A DNA stretch of 18,472 bases from the NCBI GenBank assembly GCA_963661545.1, contig CAVLCU010000039.1, forward strand, positions 1 to 18,472. The letters run 5' to 3'. This stretch comes from Scatomonas sp963661545 (lineage in GTDB: Bacteria > Bacillota > Clostridia > Lachnospirales > Lachnospiraceae). Every line of letters begins with the position of its first letter. Position 1 is the stretch's first letter. Below are positions 1 to 6,272 of the stretch, piece after piece. Below the pieces are notes generated by a model. The model did no database searches and was not told the origin of the DNA. It worked only from the letters and a program-made list of their open reading frames with translations. The translations under genes were made by a program, and so were the position numbers.

Positions 1-127
1 CCGCCGGTATCAACAATCCGCCCTATCGGGCTACTTGTCGATACCGGCTTGCCCGTCCGATATCCACAAGCTGTGGTATGCGAGCATCCCACAGCTTGTG
101 TCTGCCGTCCGGGGCTTTCAGAGTAAA
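1..127 (+). repeat. Structured dispersed repeat, copy 1, upstream of gpmI
   Basis: Copy of an element found again, inverted, at 18271-18422. Two blocks are shared: a 53-nt block (1-53, 48 of 53 identical) and a 16-nt block ending the element (112-127, gggctttcagagtaaa). The middle differs. The first block folds: 3-16 pairs with 35-48, and inside it GCCC (20-23) pairs with GGGC (28-31) around a TATC loop. The middle holds a 12-bp hairpin (65-76 with 89-100). The element ends right at the gpmI Shine-Dalgarno site. It may begin before the window. Whether it acts as RNA in the leader or is a passive mobile repeat (MITE/REP-like) cannot be decided here. Confidence 0.7.
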
Positions 128-141
128 AAGGAGACGAGATT

Positions 142-1698
142 TTGGAGAATTTGCGTAAGAAACCCACAGTTTTGATGATTCTTGATGGATATGGTCTCAA
201 TGACACCTGTGAGCATAATGCCGTATGCCAGGCCAGAACCCCGGTGATGGATCAGCTCATGAGCCAATGCCCCTTTGTCAGGGGTCAGGCCAGCGGTCTG
301 GCGGTAGGCCTTCCCGAAGGTCAGATGGGCAACTCTGAGGTAGGCCACCTGAATATGGGAGCAGGCCGGATCGTCTATCAGGAGCTGACCCGTATTACCA
401 AAGCCATTGAGGAGGGAGATTTCTTCGAAAATAAGGAGCTCCTGCGGGCAGTGAACAATGCCAAGACCAGGAATTCCGCCCTGCATCTCTACGGCCTCCT
501 GTCCGATGGCGGTGTTCACAGCCATATCACCCACCTCTACGGCCTCCTGGAGCTGGCCAAGAGACAGGGTCTGGAAAAGGTCTATGTGCATTGCTTCCTG
601 GATGGGAGGGATACTCCTCCCACCTCCGGCAAGGGATATGTGGAGGAACTGCAGGCCAAGATGCAGGAGCTGGGCCTGGGCCAGATCGGGGTGATTTCCG
701 GCAGATATTATGCCATGGACAGAGACAATCGCTGGGATCGGGTGGAGAAGGCCTATCTGGCCCTGACCCAGGGTCAGGGGGTAGAGGGAGGCAGCGATGC
801 GGCGGCAGCTGTCCAGGCCTCCTATGAGGAAGACAAAACCGACGAATTCATGCTTCCCACCGTGATGACCCAGGATGGAAAACCGGTGGCCAGAATCCAG
901 GACGGGGATTCGGTGATTTTCTTTAATTTCCGCCCGGACAGAGCCAGGGAGATTACCCGGGCCTTCTGTGATCCGGAATTCACAGGCTTTGCCAGAGAGA
1001 AGCTGCTGAACCTGACCTATGTCTGCTTTACCGAGTATGACGAGACCATTCCCAACAAGACCGTAGCCTTCCAAAAGGAGGAAGTGAAGAATACCTTCGG
1101 CCAGTACCTGGCAGCCCACCATATGACCCAGGCAAGGATCGCCGAAACGGAGAAATATGCCCATGTAACCTTCTTCTTCAATGGAGGTATCGAGGAGCCC
1201 AATCCCGGGGAGGATCGGATCCTGGTCAATTCTCCCAAGGTAGCTACCTATGATCTGAAGCCGGAGATGAGCGCCTATGAGGTCTGCGACCGCCTGGTGG
1301 AGGCCATGGGATCCGGAAAATACGATGTCATTATCGTCAACTTTGCCAATCCGGATATGGTAGGCCATACCGGGGTGGAACAGGCAGCCATCCAGGCCAT
1401 CGAGGCGGTGGATCAATGCGTAGGCAGAGCGGTGGAGGCCTTGAAGGCCGCCGGGGGTCAGATGTTCCTCTGCGCCGACCATGGCAATGCCGAGCAGCTG
1501 GTGGATCCGGTTACCGGGGAACCCTTTACCGCCCATACCACCAATCCGGTTCCCTTCCTTCTGGTCAATGCAGATCCCTCCTATGGTTTGGCCCAGGGAG
1601 GCAAGCTGGCGGATATCGTGCCCACCCTGATTGATCTCATGGGCATGGAACAGCCTGCAGAAATGACCGGCAAGTCTCTGCTGGTGCGAAACGCATAA
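142..1698 (+). CDS. gpmI: 2,3-bisphosphoglycerate-independent phosphoglycerate mutase
   Basis: Glycolytic/gluconeogenic enzyme of the cytosol that interconverts 3- and 2-phosphoglycerate through a phosphoserine intermediate and two metal ions (usually Mn), independent of 2,3-bisphosphoglycerate. The 518 residues match the usual length (about 510). Visible motifs: N-terminal metal-binding ILDGYG (13-18), nucleophile Ser65 in MGNSEVGH, SDGGVHSH (121-128), DGRDTPP (154-160), GRYYAMDRDNRWDR (187-200), FRPDRAR, then the alkaline-phosphatase-type metal motifs NPDMVGHTG, CADHGNAE and AHTTNPVP near the C-terminus. The start is TTG at 142, with AAGGAG about 8 nt upstream and no ATG in a better place. 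The gene stands alone: a structured repeat lies before it and a terminator directly after. Its other strand carries a 546-codon open frame that is only a shadow. Confidence 0.97.
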   Translation: MENLRKKPTVLMILDGYGLNDTCEHNAVCQARTPVMDQLMSQCPFVRGQASGLAVGLPEGQMGNSEVGHLNMGAGRIVYQELTRITKAIEEGDFFENKELLRAVNNAKTRNSALHLYGLLSDGGVHSHITHLYGLLELAKRQGLEKVYVHCFLDGRDTPPTSGKGYVEELQAKMQELGLGQIGVISGRYYAMDRDNRWDRVEKAYLALTQGQGVEGGSDAAAAVQASYEEDKTDEFMLPTVMTQDGKPVARIQDGDSVIFFNFRPDRAREITRAFCDPEFTGFAREKLLNLTYVCFTEYDETIPNKTVAFQKEEVKNTFGQYLAAHHMTQARIAETEKYAHVTFFFNGGIEEPNPGEDRILVNSPKVATYDLKPEMSAYEVCDRLVEAMGSGKYDVIIVNFANPDMVGHTGVEQAAIQAIEAVDQCVGRAVEALKAAGGQMFLCADHGNAEQLVDPVTGEPFTAHTTNPVPFLLVNADPSYGLAQGGKLADIVPTLIDLMGMEQPAEMTGKSLLVRNA

Positions 1699-1849
1699 AA
1701 ACAAGAGCCATCTGACTTTCTCGTCATCAGATGGCTCTTTACGTATGGGATAAATCATTCATGTCTTTGGTGGTCCGTACCGTCCTTTCTGTAAAATTAT
1801 GAGGTAACTCGCTTATTAGATCGGTGGTCTGTCCTCCTTTGCTTTTGTT
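1697..1849 (-). ncRNA. Candidate small RNA opposite the gpmI-dtd gap
   Basis: A consensus minus-strand promoter (TTGACA, 17 nt, TATACT) should start RNA near 1849, and the hairpin at 1703-1739 with its leftward U-tract should end it near 1697, giving about 150 nt. No reasonable reading frame lies between: the AGGAGG at 1831-1836 has no start codon at proper distance, and the only ATG frame near it encodes seven residues (MNDLSHT). The RNA would carry several GGA motifs (AAAGGAGG, AAAGGACGG, ACGGACC) and the repeated GACCACC. I do not recognise it as 6S, SRP, RNase P or another known class. Promoter and terminator are seen; the RNA itself is inferred. Confidence 0.45.
1702..1741. terminator. 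Bidirectional hairpin terminator after gpmI
   Basis: A perfect 13-bp stem (1703-1715 with 1727-1739) with an 11-nt loop begins four bases after the gpmI stop. Rightward, the stem is followed by only TTTA. Leftward it is followed by TGTTTTTA, a better U-tract. It therefore looks at least as well built to end a leftward transcript as to end gpmI. Confidence 0.85.
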
Positions 1850-1855
1850 AGGATT

Positions 1856-1884
1856 AGTATAACAAAGAAAAGGAAGGATGTCAA
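1856..1884 (-). promoter_or_regulatory. Consensus sigma-A promoter facing left
   Basis: Read on the minus strand: TTGACA (1884-1879), 17-nt spacer, TATACT (1861-1856). This matches consensus at 6/6 and 5/6 with ideal spacing. It points away from dtd toward the gpmI terminator, with no gene in its path. Confidence 0.65.
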
Positions 1885-1980
1885 GAAGAAAATAGAAAAA
1901 AATTATGAAATAAAAGAAGAGTCTATTTCAATAATGGAATTGATAAAATATTCTGACAATATAAAAGAAAGGCGGAGCTT

Positions 1981-2421
1981 ATGAAATTTGTGATTCAACG
2001 GGTGCAATCTGCCAGCGTGAAGGTAGAAGGAGAGGTCATAGGAGGGATCGGTCGGGGATACCTGGTTTTGATTGGGGTAGGCCGGGAGGACACAGAGGCA
2101 GATGCGGATAAATATCTGCGGAAAATGCTGAATCTGCGGATTTTCGAGGATGACCAGGGCAAGACCAATCTCTCCCTGGGGGATGTGGGGGGACAGCTGC
2201 TGCTGGTGTCCCAATTTACCCTCTATGCCAATTGTAAGAAGGGAAACCGCCCCAGCTTTGTGGAGGCAGGAGATCCCAGGGAAGCGGAAAGACTCTATCA
2301 ATATATCATCGAGAAGGCCAGGGATCAGGTAGAGGTAGTGGAGACAGGAAGCTTTGGCGCCCATATGGAGGTGTCCCTGGTCAATGACGGCCCCTTTACC
2401 ATGATCCTGGAGGATCTGTAG
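1981..2421 (+). CDS. dtd: D-aminoacyl-tRNA deacylase
   Basis: Cytosolic proofreading enzyme that hydrolyses D-amino acids (and misloaded glycine) from tRNA, keeping D-residues out of proteins. At 146 residues it is full length for the DTD1 family. Both signature motifs are present: SQFTL (77-81), and NDGPFT (135-140), the Gly-cisPro motif that reads chirality. The family consensus is NxGPVT, so Phe139 in place of Val is a mild deviation next to the Gly-Pro pair. ATG 1981 has GGCGGAG a few bases upstream. In many Firmicutes dtd follows relA; here it stands alone between gpmI and a CapA-type gene. The leader is AT-rich, and I could not find a well-spaced promoter in it. Confidence 0.95.
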   Translation: MKFVIQRVQSASVKVEGEVIGGIGRGYLVLIGVGREDTEADADKYLRKMLNLRIFEDDQGKTNLSLGDVGGQLLLVSQFTLYANCKKGNRPSFVEAGDPREAERLYQYIIEKARDQVEVVETGSFGAHMEVSLVNDGPFTMILEDL

Positions 2422-2432
2422 ACAGACCTGGC

Positions 2433-2506
2433 AAAGGAGACCTGCCGCCAAAGGGAGAGACCTGCCGCCAAAGGAGACCTGCCGCCAGAGGGAGAGACCT
2501 GCCGCG
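2433..2506 (+). repeat. Two copies of a 37-bp tandem repeat
   Basis: Between dtd and the CapA-type gene, a 37-bp unit occurs twice (2433-2469 and 2470-2506). Each unit is itself a near-duplication of a 17-nt and a 20-nt half sharing GAGACCTGCCGCC. Degenerate pieces continue to about 2540 (ccctgcc, acctgcc). It is purine-rich between the CCTGCCGCC cores. No stable hairpin or reading frame of its own is visible. Confidence 0.8.
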
Positions 2507-2642
2507 GGGAGGTTCCCTGCCATGGGGAGGTACCTGCCAGAGAAGAGGCGGAGGCTTGCGGCGATTTTTCTGGGGATAGGGCTTGTATCTTGGGATAGAA
2601 ATGTGGTACTGTATACGGGAAAGAATGCAGGGAGGAAGAAGC

Positions 2643-4058
2643 ATGAGCGGACAAAGAAGAAGGGAAAGGCAGCCCAGGGAAGAGAGAAGGAGTCCCTGGC
2701 TGGATAGGAGGAAACGCCAGCTGCGTCGCCGCCTGACGGCTGCAGGTCTGGCAGTGGCTGCTGCGGTAGCTGCGATTGTGGTCATATCCGGAGCCGCCGG
2801 GAGAGGGGGACAGGATCCATCCTCCGGCAGTCAGACTGCTCAGGGTGGGTCGAAGGGCTCCCAGCAGGAAGCTCAGAGCCAGTCGGAATCCAGAGACTTG
2901 TTGATTTCCGATCAGACAGGTAATCCGGCGCCGGCGGAAGAGGACAGCCAGGCCATAGCCAGGGCGGAAGAGGCTCGCCGGGAGGCCGAGGAGAAGGCGG
3001 CAGCCGAGAGAGAGGCCGCCAAGGTGGATACCTCCATCCATATCCGTATGGTGGGAGATGTCATCCTTCATGATGCGGTATGCAGCGTCAGTCAGACCCC
3101 GGAGGGATATTGCTTTGATCCCCTCTTTGCCAATGTCACAGCCTCCGTGCAGGAGGCAGATATCTCTATTGCCAATCAGGAATCCATCCTGGGAGGGGCA
3201 GAGCTGGGCATCAGCGGATATCCGGCCTTCAACAGCCCCTACGAGGAGGGGGACGCTTTGGTCAATGCCGGCTTCCGGGTCATCCTGCAGGCCTCCAACC
3301 ATACCCTGGATCAGGGAGCCCAGGGCGTCTACAATTGCCTGAACTATTGGTCCACCAGCCATCCGGACATTGCTATTCTGGGAATATCTGCCACGCCGGA
3401 GGCCGCTTCCAATATCTATGTCTATGAGAAGGAAGGCTTTCGGATCGCCATCCTGAACTATACCTACGGAACCAATGCCTATGAGGGTCTGCTGGCAGAT
3501 CCCACCACCTCCTGCCTTCTGAATGTGCTGGAGGAGACCAAGGTAGCCTCCGACATTGCCCGAGCCAGGGAAATGGCAGATTTCATCATTGTCTGTCCCC
3601 ACTGGGGCAACGAATATGAGAACTTTCCCAGCGACCAGCAGGAATATTGGAAGAATTTCTTCTTCGACCAGGGAGTCAACCTGGTAATCGGAGCCCATCC
3701 CCATGTGATTCAGCCGGTGGAAATGGTGGTGGATGAAACTACCGGGCGCCAGATGCTGGTCTACTATTCTCTGGGCAACTTTGTATCCAACCAGTCCTAT
3801 GCCAATACCATGGTGGGAGCTATGGCAGATGTGACCGTTCACAAGAAGGGAACCCAGATCTACTTTGAAGACTATGGAGTCAAGCCCCTGGTTACCCACA
3901 AGGGCTGGAACCAGCAGAGCTTTACCACCTATTTTCTGCAGGATTATACCTCAGACATGGCCAGCCAGAACGGAATCCTGCAGGAAGACAATGGATTCTC
4001 CCTGGAATACTGTCAGCAGCTTTGCAGGGAAGTCTTCGGGGACCTCTACCAGGGATGA
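2643..4058 (+). CDS. Membrane-anchored CapA-type (PGA_cap) metallophosphatase-fold protein
   Basis: Belongs to the CapA/PgsA family (calcineurin-like fold), best known from poly-gamma-glutamate capsule synthesis. Many clostridial members have no assigned substrate, so capsule synthesis is not claimed. The 471 residues show an Arg-rich cytoplasmic start, one membrane segment (31-49), a Ser/Gln/Gly linker (55-85), an Ala/Glu/Arg-rich stretch likely to form a helix or coiled coil (100-127), then the extracellular domain from 131. Family motifs: GDV (138-140), NQE (178-180), NHTLD (219-223), PHWG (319-322), GAHPH (350-354), SLGNF (376-380). ATG 2643 is chosen because GGGAGGAAG lies just upstream; the frame stays open to a TTG at 2583 without a better site. 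No pgsB/capB or pgsC/capC neighbours are present, which argues against a standard capsule operon. Confidence 0.88.
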   Translation: MSGQRRRERQPREERRSPWLDRRKRQLRRRLTAAGLAVAAAVAAIVVISGAAGRGGQDPSSGSQTAQGGSKGSQQEAQSQSESRDLLISDQTGNPAPAEEDSQAIARAEEARREAEEKAAAEREAAKVDTSIHIRMVGDVILHDAVCSVSQTPEGYCFDPLFANVTASVQEADISIANQESILGGAELGISGYPAFNSPYEEGDALVNAGFRVILQASNHTLDQGAQGVYNCLNYWSTSHPDIAILGISATPEAASNIYVYEKEGFRIAILNYTYGTNAYEGLLADPTTSCLLNVLEETKVASDIARAREMADFIIVCPHWGNEYENFPSDQQEYWKNFFFDQGVNLVIGAHPHVIQPVEMVVDETTGRQMLVYYSLGNFVSNQSYANTMVGAMADVTVHKKGTQIYFEDYGVKPLVTHKGWNQQSFTTYFLQDYTSDMASQNGILQEDNGFSLEYCQQLCREVFGDLYQG

Positions 4059-4097
4059 GCCGGCTTGCCTGTCCGGGGGATTTCTATGAAAAATCGG

Positions 4098-4126
4098 TTG
4101 AAATCTACCGGTGGCTGTGGTAGAAT
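4098..4126 (+). promoter_or_regulatory. Promoter of secG
   Basis: TTGAAA (4098-4103), exactly 17 nt, TAGAAT (4121-4126). Each hexamer differs from consensus at one base. The expected start of RNA is near 4133, giving a short leader that contains the secG AGGAGG. Confidence 0.7.
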
Positions 4127-4156
4127 ATGGCTTGAAATGCAGGAGGTAGAAGAGCT

Positions 4157-4399
4157 ATGGCAGTAGTCATCCGAACAATTTTGACCGTAATATTCGCAAT
4201 AGATTGTATTGCACTGGTTGTTGTAGTATTGATGCAGCAGGGCAAGGATCAGGGACTGGGAGCCTTGGCCGGTGGTATGTCCGATACCTATTGGAGCCGG
4301 AACAAGGGACGGTCCGCAGAAGGGAACCTGAAGAAGATCACCCGGCTGATGGCAATCGCATTTATCGTACTGGCGGTAGTGCTGAATGTGAACTTTTGA
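4157..4399 (+). CDS. secG: Preprotein translocase subunit SecG
   Basis: Small accessory subunit of the SecYEG channel in the cytoplasmic membrane. It helps SecA-driven export and inverts topology during the cycle. The 80 residues show the family layout: a first membrane helix (about 5-25), the cytoplasmic loop with MQQGKDQGLGALAGG, then Trp-Ser-Arg and a lysine-rich turn, and a second helix (about 62-79). AGGAGG (4141-4146) lies 10 nt before the ATG. A 17-nt-spaced promoter precedes it and a hairpin terminator follows, so it is probably a single-gene transcript. In many Firmicutes rnr lies between secG and smpB; it is missing here. Confidence 0.95.
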   Translation: MAVVIRTILTVIFAIDCIALVVVVLMQQGKDQGLGALAGGMSDTYWSRNKGRSAEGNLKKITRLMAIAFIVLAVVLNVNF

Positions 4400-4403
4400 G
4401 GAA

Positions 4404-4445
4404 GGGGCTGTTGCATGCAGAGGTATGCAGCAGTCTTTTTTTCTC
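4404..4445 (+). terminator. Rho-independent terminator after secG
   Basis: Nine-bp stem with one G-U pair (4408-4416 with 4425-4433) and an 8-nt loop, followed directly by TCTTTTTTT. It starts nine bases after the secG stop and separates secG from smpB. Confidence 0.85.
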
Positions 4446-4503
4446 TGCCCGGCAGGCAGAGCGACAAGCAGCAGTCATGCAGAAGGGAATGGAGGAAGAA
4501 GGG

Positions 4504-4974
4504 ATGAGCAAGGAAAAGGACAGCCGCCTGATTGCCAACAACAAGAAGGCCTATCATGATTATTTTATTGAGGATAAATACGAGGCAGGCATCGCCCTTC
4601 ACGGGACGGAGGTAAAGTCCCTGCGGATGGGTAAGTGCTCCATCAAGGAATCCTTTATCCGGATAGAGAAAAATGAGGTATACATCTACGGGATGCATAT
4701 CAGCCCCTACGAAAAGGGGAACATTTTCAACAAGGATCCCCTGCGGGTCAGGAAGCTGCTCCTGCACAAGGAGGAGATCCGCAAGCTCCAGGGTAAGATT
4801 GCAGAGAAGGGCTATACCCTGGTTCCCCTGCAGGTATATTTTCACAAATCCCTGATTAAGGTGGAGATTGGCCTGGCCAAGGGCAAGAAGCTCTACGACA
4901 AGCGCCAGGACATCGCCAAGAAGGATCAAAGGCGGGAGGCAGAGAGGGATTTCAAGGTGAAAAACCTCTATTGA
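4504..4974 (+). CDS. smpB: SsrA-binding protein SmpB
   Basis: Partner of tmRNA in trans-translation. It binds the tRNA-like part of tmRNA and its C-terminal tail enters the empty mRNA channel of stalled ribosomes in place of an anticodon. The 156 residues match the family. Motifs seen: NNKKAYHDYFI at the N-terminus, GTEVKSLR (tmRNA-contacting), KLLLHKEEI, and the basic tail with GKKLYDKRQDIAKKD and RREAERDFK. The frame is open far upstream, but ATG 4504 has GGAGG (4491-4495) 8 nt before it and gives the expected N-terminus. An in-frame ATG at 4480 is a less likely alternative. Its RNA partner gene ssrA starts 120 nt downstream, so the whole rescue system is encoded together. Confidence 0.96.
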   Translation: MSKEKDSRLIANNKKAYHDYFIEDKYEAGIALHGTEVKSLRMGKCSIKESFIRIEKNEVYIYGMHISPYEKGNIFNKDPLRVRKLLLHKEEIRKLQGKIAEKGYTLVPLQVYFHKSLIKVEIGLAKGKKLYDKRQDIAKKDQRREAERDFKVKNLY

Positions 4975-5050
4975 GGGCAAGGGGAGAGTCCCACTTGCCC
5001 TGGGAGGAGAAAGGGAAGCAAAAGACTGCAGCTGACCTTGGGAAAGGGGC

Positions 5051-5079
5051 TTGACGCAGGAAAAGACTTGTGTTACATT
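5051..5079 (+). promoter_or_regulatory. Promoter of ssrA
   Basis: TTGACG (5051-5056), 17-nt spacer, TACATT (5074-5079), with TG at 5071-5072 giving an extended -10. Transcription would start a few bases before the mature tmRNA 5' end at 5094, in keeping with RNase P trimming of the precursor. Confidence 0.6.
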
Positions 5080-5093
5080 TTTCATAGAAGCAA

Positions 5094-5440
5094 GGGCTTG
5101 TACTGGTTTCGACGGGGATTTTGAAGTTTGGGAAGCCATCCGCAGCTCCGGGACTGCGTATCAACCTGGGATTAAATTTAAACGCAGACAATAAAGAATT
5201 AGCGTTCGCTGCTTGATAGCAGCTGTCGGGTAACAGGTTCCCGCGCCTGCTATACCGGCATCAAATGATGCGGGGCACTTTCCCTCCTAAGCTTTGCGGA
5301 GAGAAAAGAACTTATGAAGCTACTGAAACCATAAGCCTGTCATCCGGCGTATGGCAGAGGGAATGACAAAAGAATGACTGTGATGGGAGATGCCTGAATG
5401 GACAGATTTTCGGACGCGGGTTCGATTCCCGCCAGGTCCA
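5094..5440 (+). ncRNA. ssrA: Transfer-messenger RNA (tmRNA)
   Basis: Rescues ribosomes stalled on broken mRNA: it is charged with alanine, then acts as mRNA for a degradation tag. The 5' side carries the D-loop-like TGGTTTCGACGGG typical of tmRNA. The acceptor stem forms from GGGCTTG (5094-5100) and CAGGTCC (5433-5439), with the alanine-identity wobble G3-U70 kept. The T-arm is GCGGG-TTCGATT-CCCGC (5416-5432). The tag frame runs from GCA at 5184 to TGA at 5214 (followed by TAG) and encodes ADNKELAFAA, a normal hydrophobic -AA end for ClpXP-type proteases. CCA is not encoded (the 3' end continues ATTG), so it must be added enzymatically. Ends are deduced from pairing and could shift by a base. 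Confidence 0.96.
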
Positions 5441-5478
5441 TTGAGACCACGGCAGACAAGGAGAGGCAGATATGCCAT

Positions 5479-5520
5479 GGGCCACATTCGGAGAGATTCG
5501 GATGTGGCACTTGTTTTGTT
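5479..5520 (+). terminator. Terminator after ssrA
   Basis: Ten-bp stem with one G-U pair (5481-5490 with 5499-5508) and an 8-nt loop, followed by ACTTGTTTTGTT. It lies about 40 nt beyond the tmRNA 3' end. Confidence 0.75.
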
Positions 5521-5550
5521 GGGATATGGGTTGTTTTGCCCGCCTTGGGA

Positions 5551-5579
5551 TTGACAGGGGTAGAGAGATTTGGCATAAT
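5551..5579 (+). promoter_or_regulatory. Near-consensus promoter in front of the gene remnant
   Basis: TTGACA (5551-5556), 17 nt, CATAAT (5574-5579): 6/6 and 5/6 matches with ideal spacing. It was presumably the promoter of the now-deleted ATPase gene. No terminator is visible between it and the PqqD-like gene at 5991, so it is the best candidate promoter for the accessory operon. Confidence 0.65.
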
Positions 5580-5616
5580 AAGATACAGTCGATTGGACAA
5601 TGCGGAGGGCTGCTCC

Positions 5617-5930
5617 ATGGACAAGCGGAAGAAGCTTCCCATCGGAATCGAGAATTTTGAGGAGATTCGGCGGGAGGGATTTTATTATGTAGACAAGACA
5701 GGCTTCATTGAGGATTTGCTGGAGAATTGGGGCAAGGTGAATCTTTTTACCCGCCCTCGGCGTTTTGGCAAATCTCTCAACATGAATATATAGAAGAGAA
5801 GGGATATGGTGCCCTGCTGCGCAGGGAGGAGATGAAGAGGATCTACAAATACGGGATAGCCTGCTATAAGAAGAGCTGTCGTGTGGTATGTGTCTGTGAG
5901 TCCTGTGGTCAGGAGGTTTCCGTGGAATGA
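5617..5930 (+). pseudogene. Internally deleted AAA-ATPase-like / PD-(D/E)XK nuclease gene
   Basis: Intact genes of this family, common in gut Bacteroidota and Clostridia (AAA-ATPase-like plus DUF1703 regions), encode roughly 500 or more residues. Here the first 58 residues (5617-5790) are typical: LPIGIENFEEIRREG, YYVDKTGFIEDLL, then LFTRPRRFGKSLNM, whose RRFGKSL is the P-loop. The frame then stops at TAG 5791. In the frame that ends with TGA at 5928, residues such as RRIEEMKRIYKYGIA-like text (seen: RREEMKRIYKYGIACYKKSC) match the usual C-terminus of the same family. So the middle was lost and the two ends joined, with a shift of frame, near 5785-5800. GGAGGG precedes the ATG. The fragment cannot be a working enzyme. 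Family assignment is from memory of these motifs. Confidence 0.75.
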
Positions 5931-5990
5931 AAGAGGGTACGGTGTGACCTTGGTTTGCAACTGTAGGTGAGAGGCTGGGAGATAATGTTG

Positions 5991-6272
5991 ATGAGATTGA
6001 ATAAGAATTATGTATTGCGAGAGATTGCCGGTGATTATATCCTGATTCCTACCGGGGATGCCGTGCTGAAGTTCAATGGTCTTGTAACTCTCAACGAGGT
6101 GGGTGTATCTATCTGGAAGCAGTTGAGCGACGGCAGGGGAAGGGATCTGGATAGCCTGGTGGCAGGTATTCTGGAGGAATACGATGTAGACCAGGAGACC
6201 GCCCGGGAGGATGTCAGCGAATTCCTGGACAAGCTGGTTGAGGCGGATATTCTGGAAAGGGAAGAAGCATGA
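5991..6272 (+). CDS. PqqD-like peptide-recognition protein (RRE domain)
   Basis: Small (93 residues) PqqD-family protein. In this family a winged-helix-like fold, the RiPP recognition element, binds the leader of a precursor peptide and hands it to a modifying enzyme, often a radical SAM protein. Seen here: the opening LNKNYVLREIAGDYILIPTG, hydrophobic strand VLKFNGLVTLNEVGVSIWKQL, and the helical ending with ILEEYDVDQETAREDVSEFLDKLVEADILE, a standard PqqD pattern. ATG 5991 is preferred because GGGAG (5977-5981) lies 9 nt upstream; ATG 5985 (3 nt away) and GTG 5967 are less suitable. Its stop overlaps the next start as ATGA, so the two are translationally coupled. A leader peptide, kinase and radical SAM gene lie about 9 kb downstream, its likely partners. 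Confidence 0.85.
   Translation: MRLNKNYVLREIAGDYILIPTGDAVLKFNGLVTLNEVGVSIWKQLSDGRGRDLDSLVAGILEEYDVDQETAREDVSEFLDKLVEADILEREEA

Noticed and set aside
118..1758. 546-codon open frame antisense to gpmI
   Set aside because: Shadow caused by the biased codon use of gpmI; it shows no family motif or start signal, and gpmI is certain.
1940..1965. Promoter for dtd (TTGATA and TATAAA)
   Set aside because: Spacing is only 14 nt, too short for a standard promoter.
2325..3899. 524-codon open frame antisense to the CapA-type gene
   Set aside because: Low-complexity translation of tandem repeats and shadow of a well-recognised gene.
5416..5440. Stand-alone tRNA at the 3' end of ssrA
   Set aside because: The T-arm and acceptor belong to tmRNA; the 5' partner is at 5094 and no anticodon arm exists.
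5420..5440. Integration (att) site at the tmRNA 3' end
   Set aside because: No second copy of the tmRNA end and no integrase were found in the window; only the hot-spot location is suggestive.
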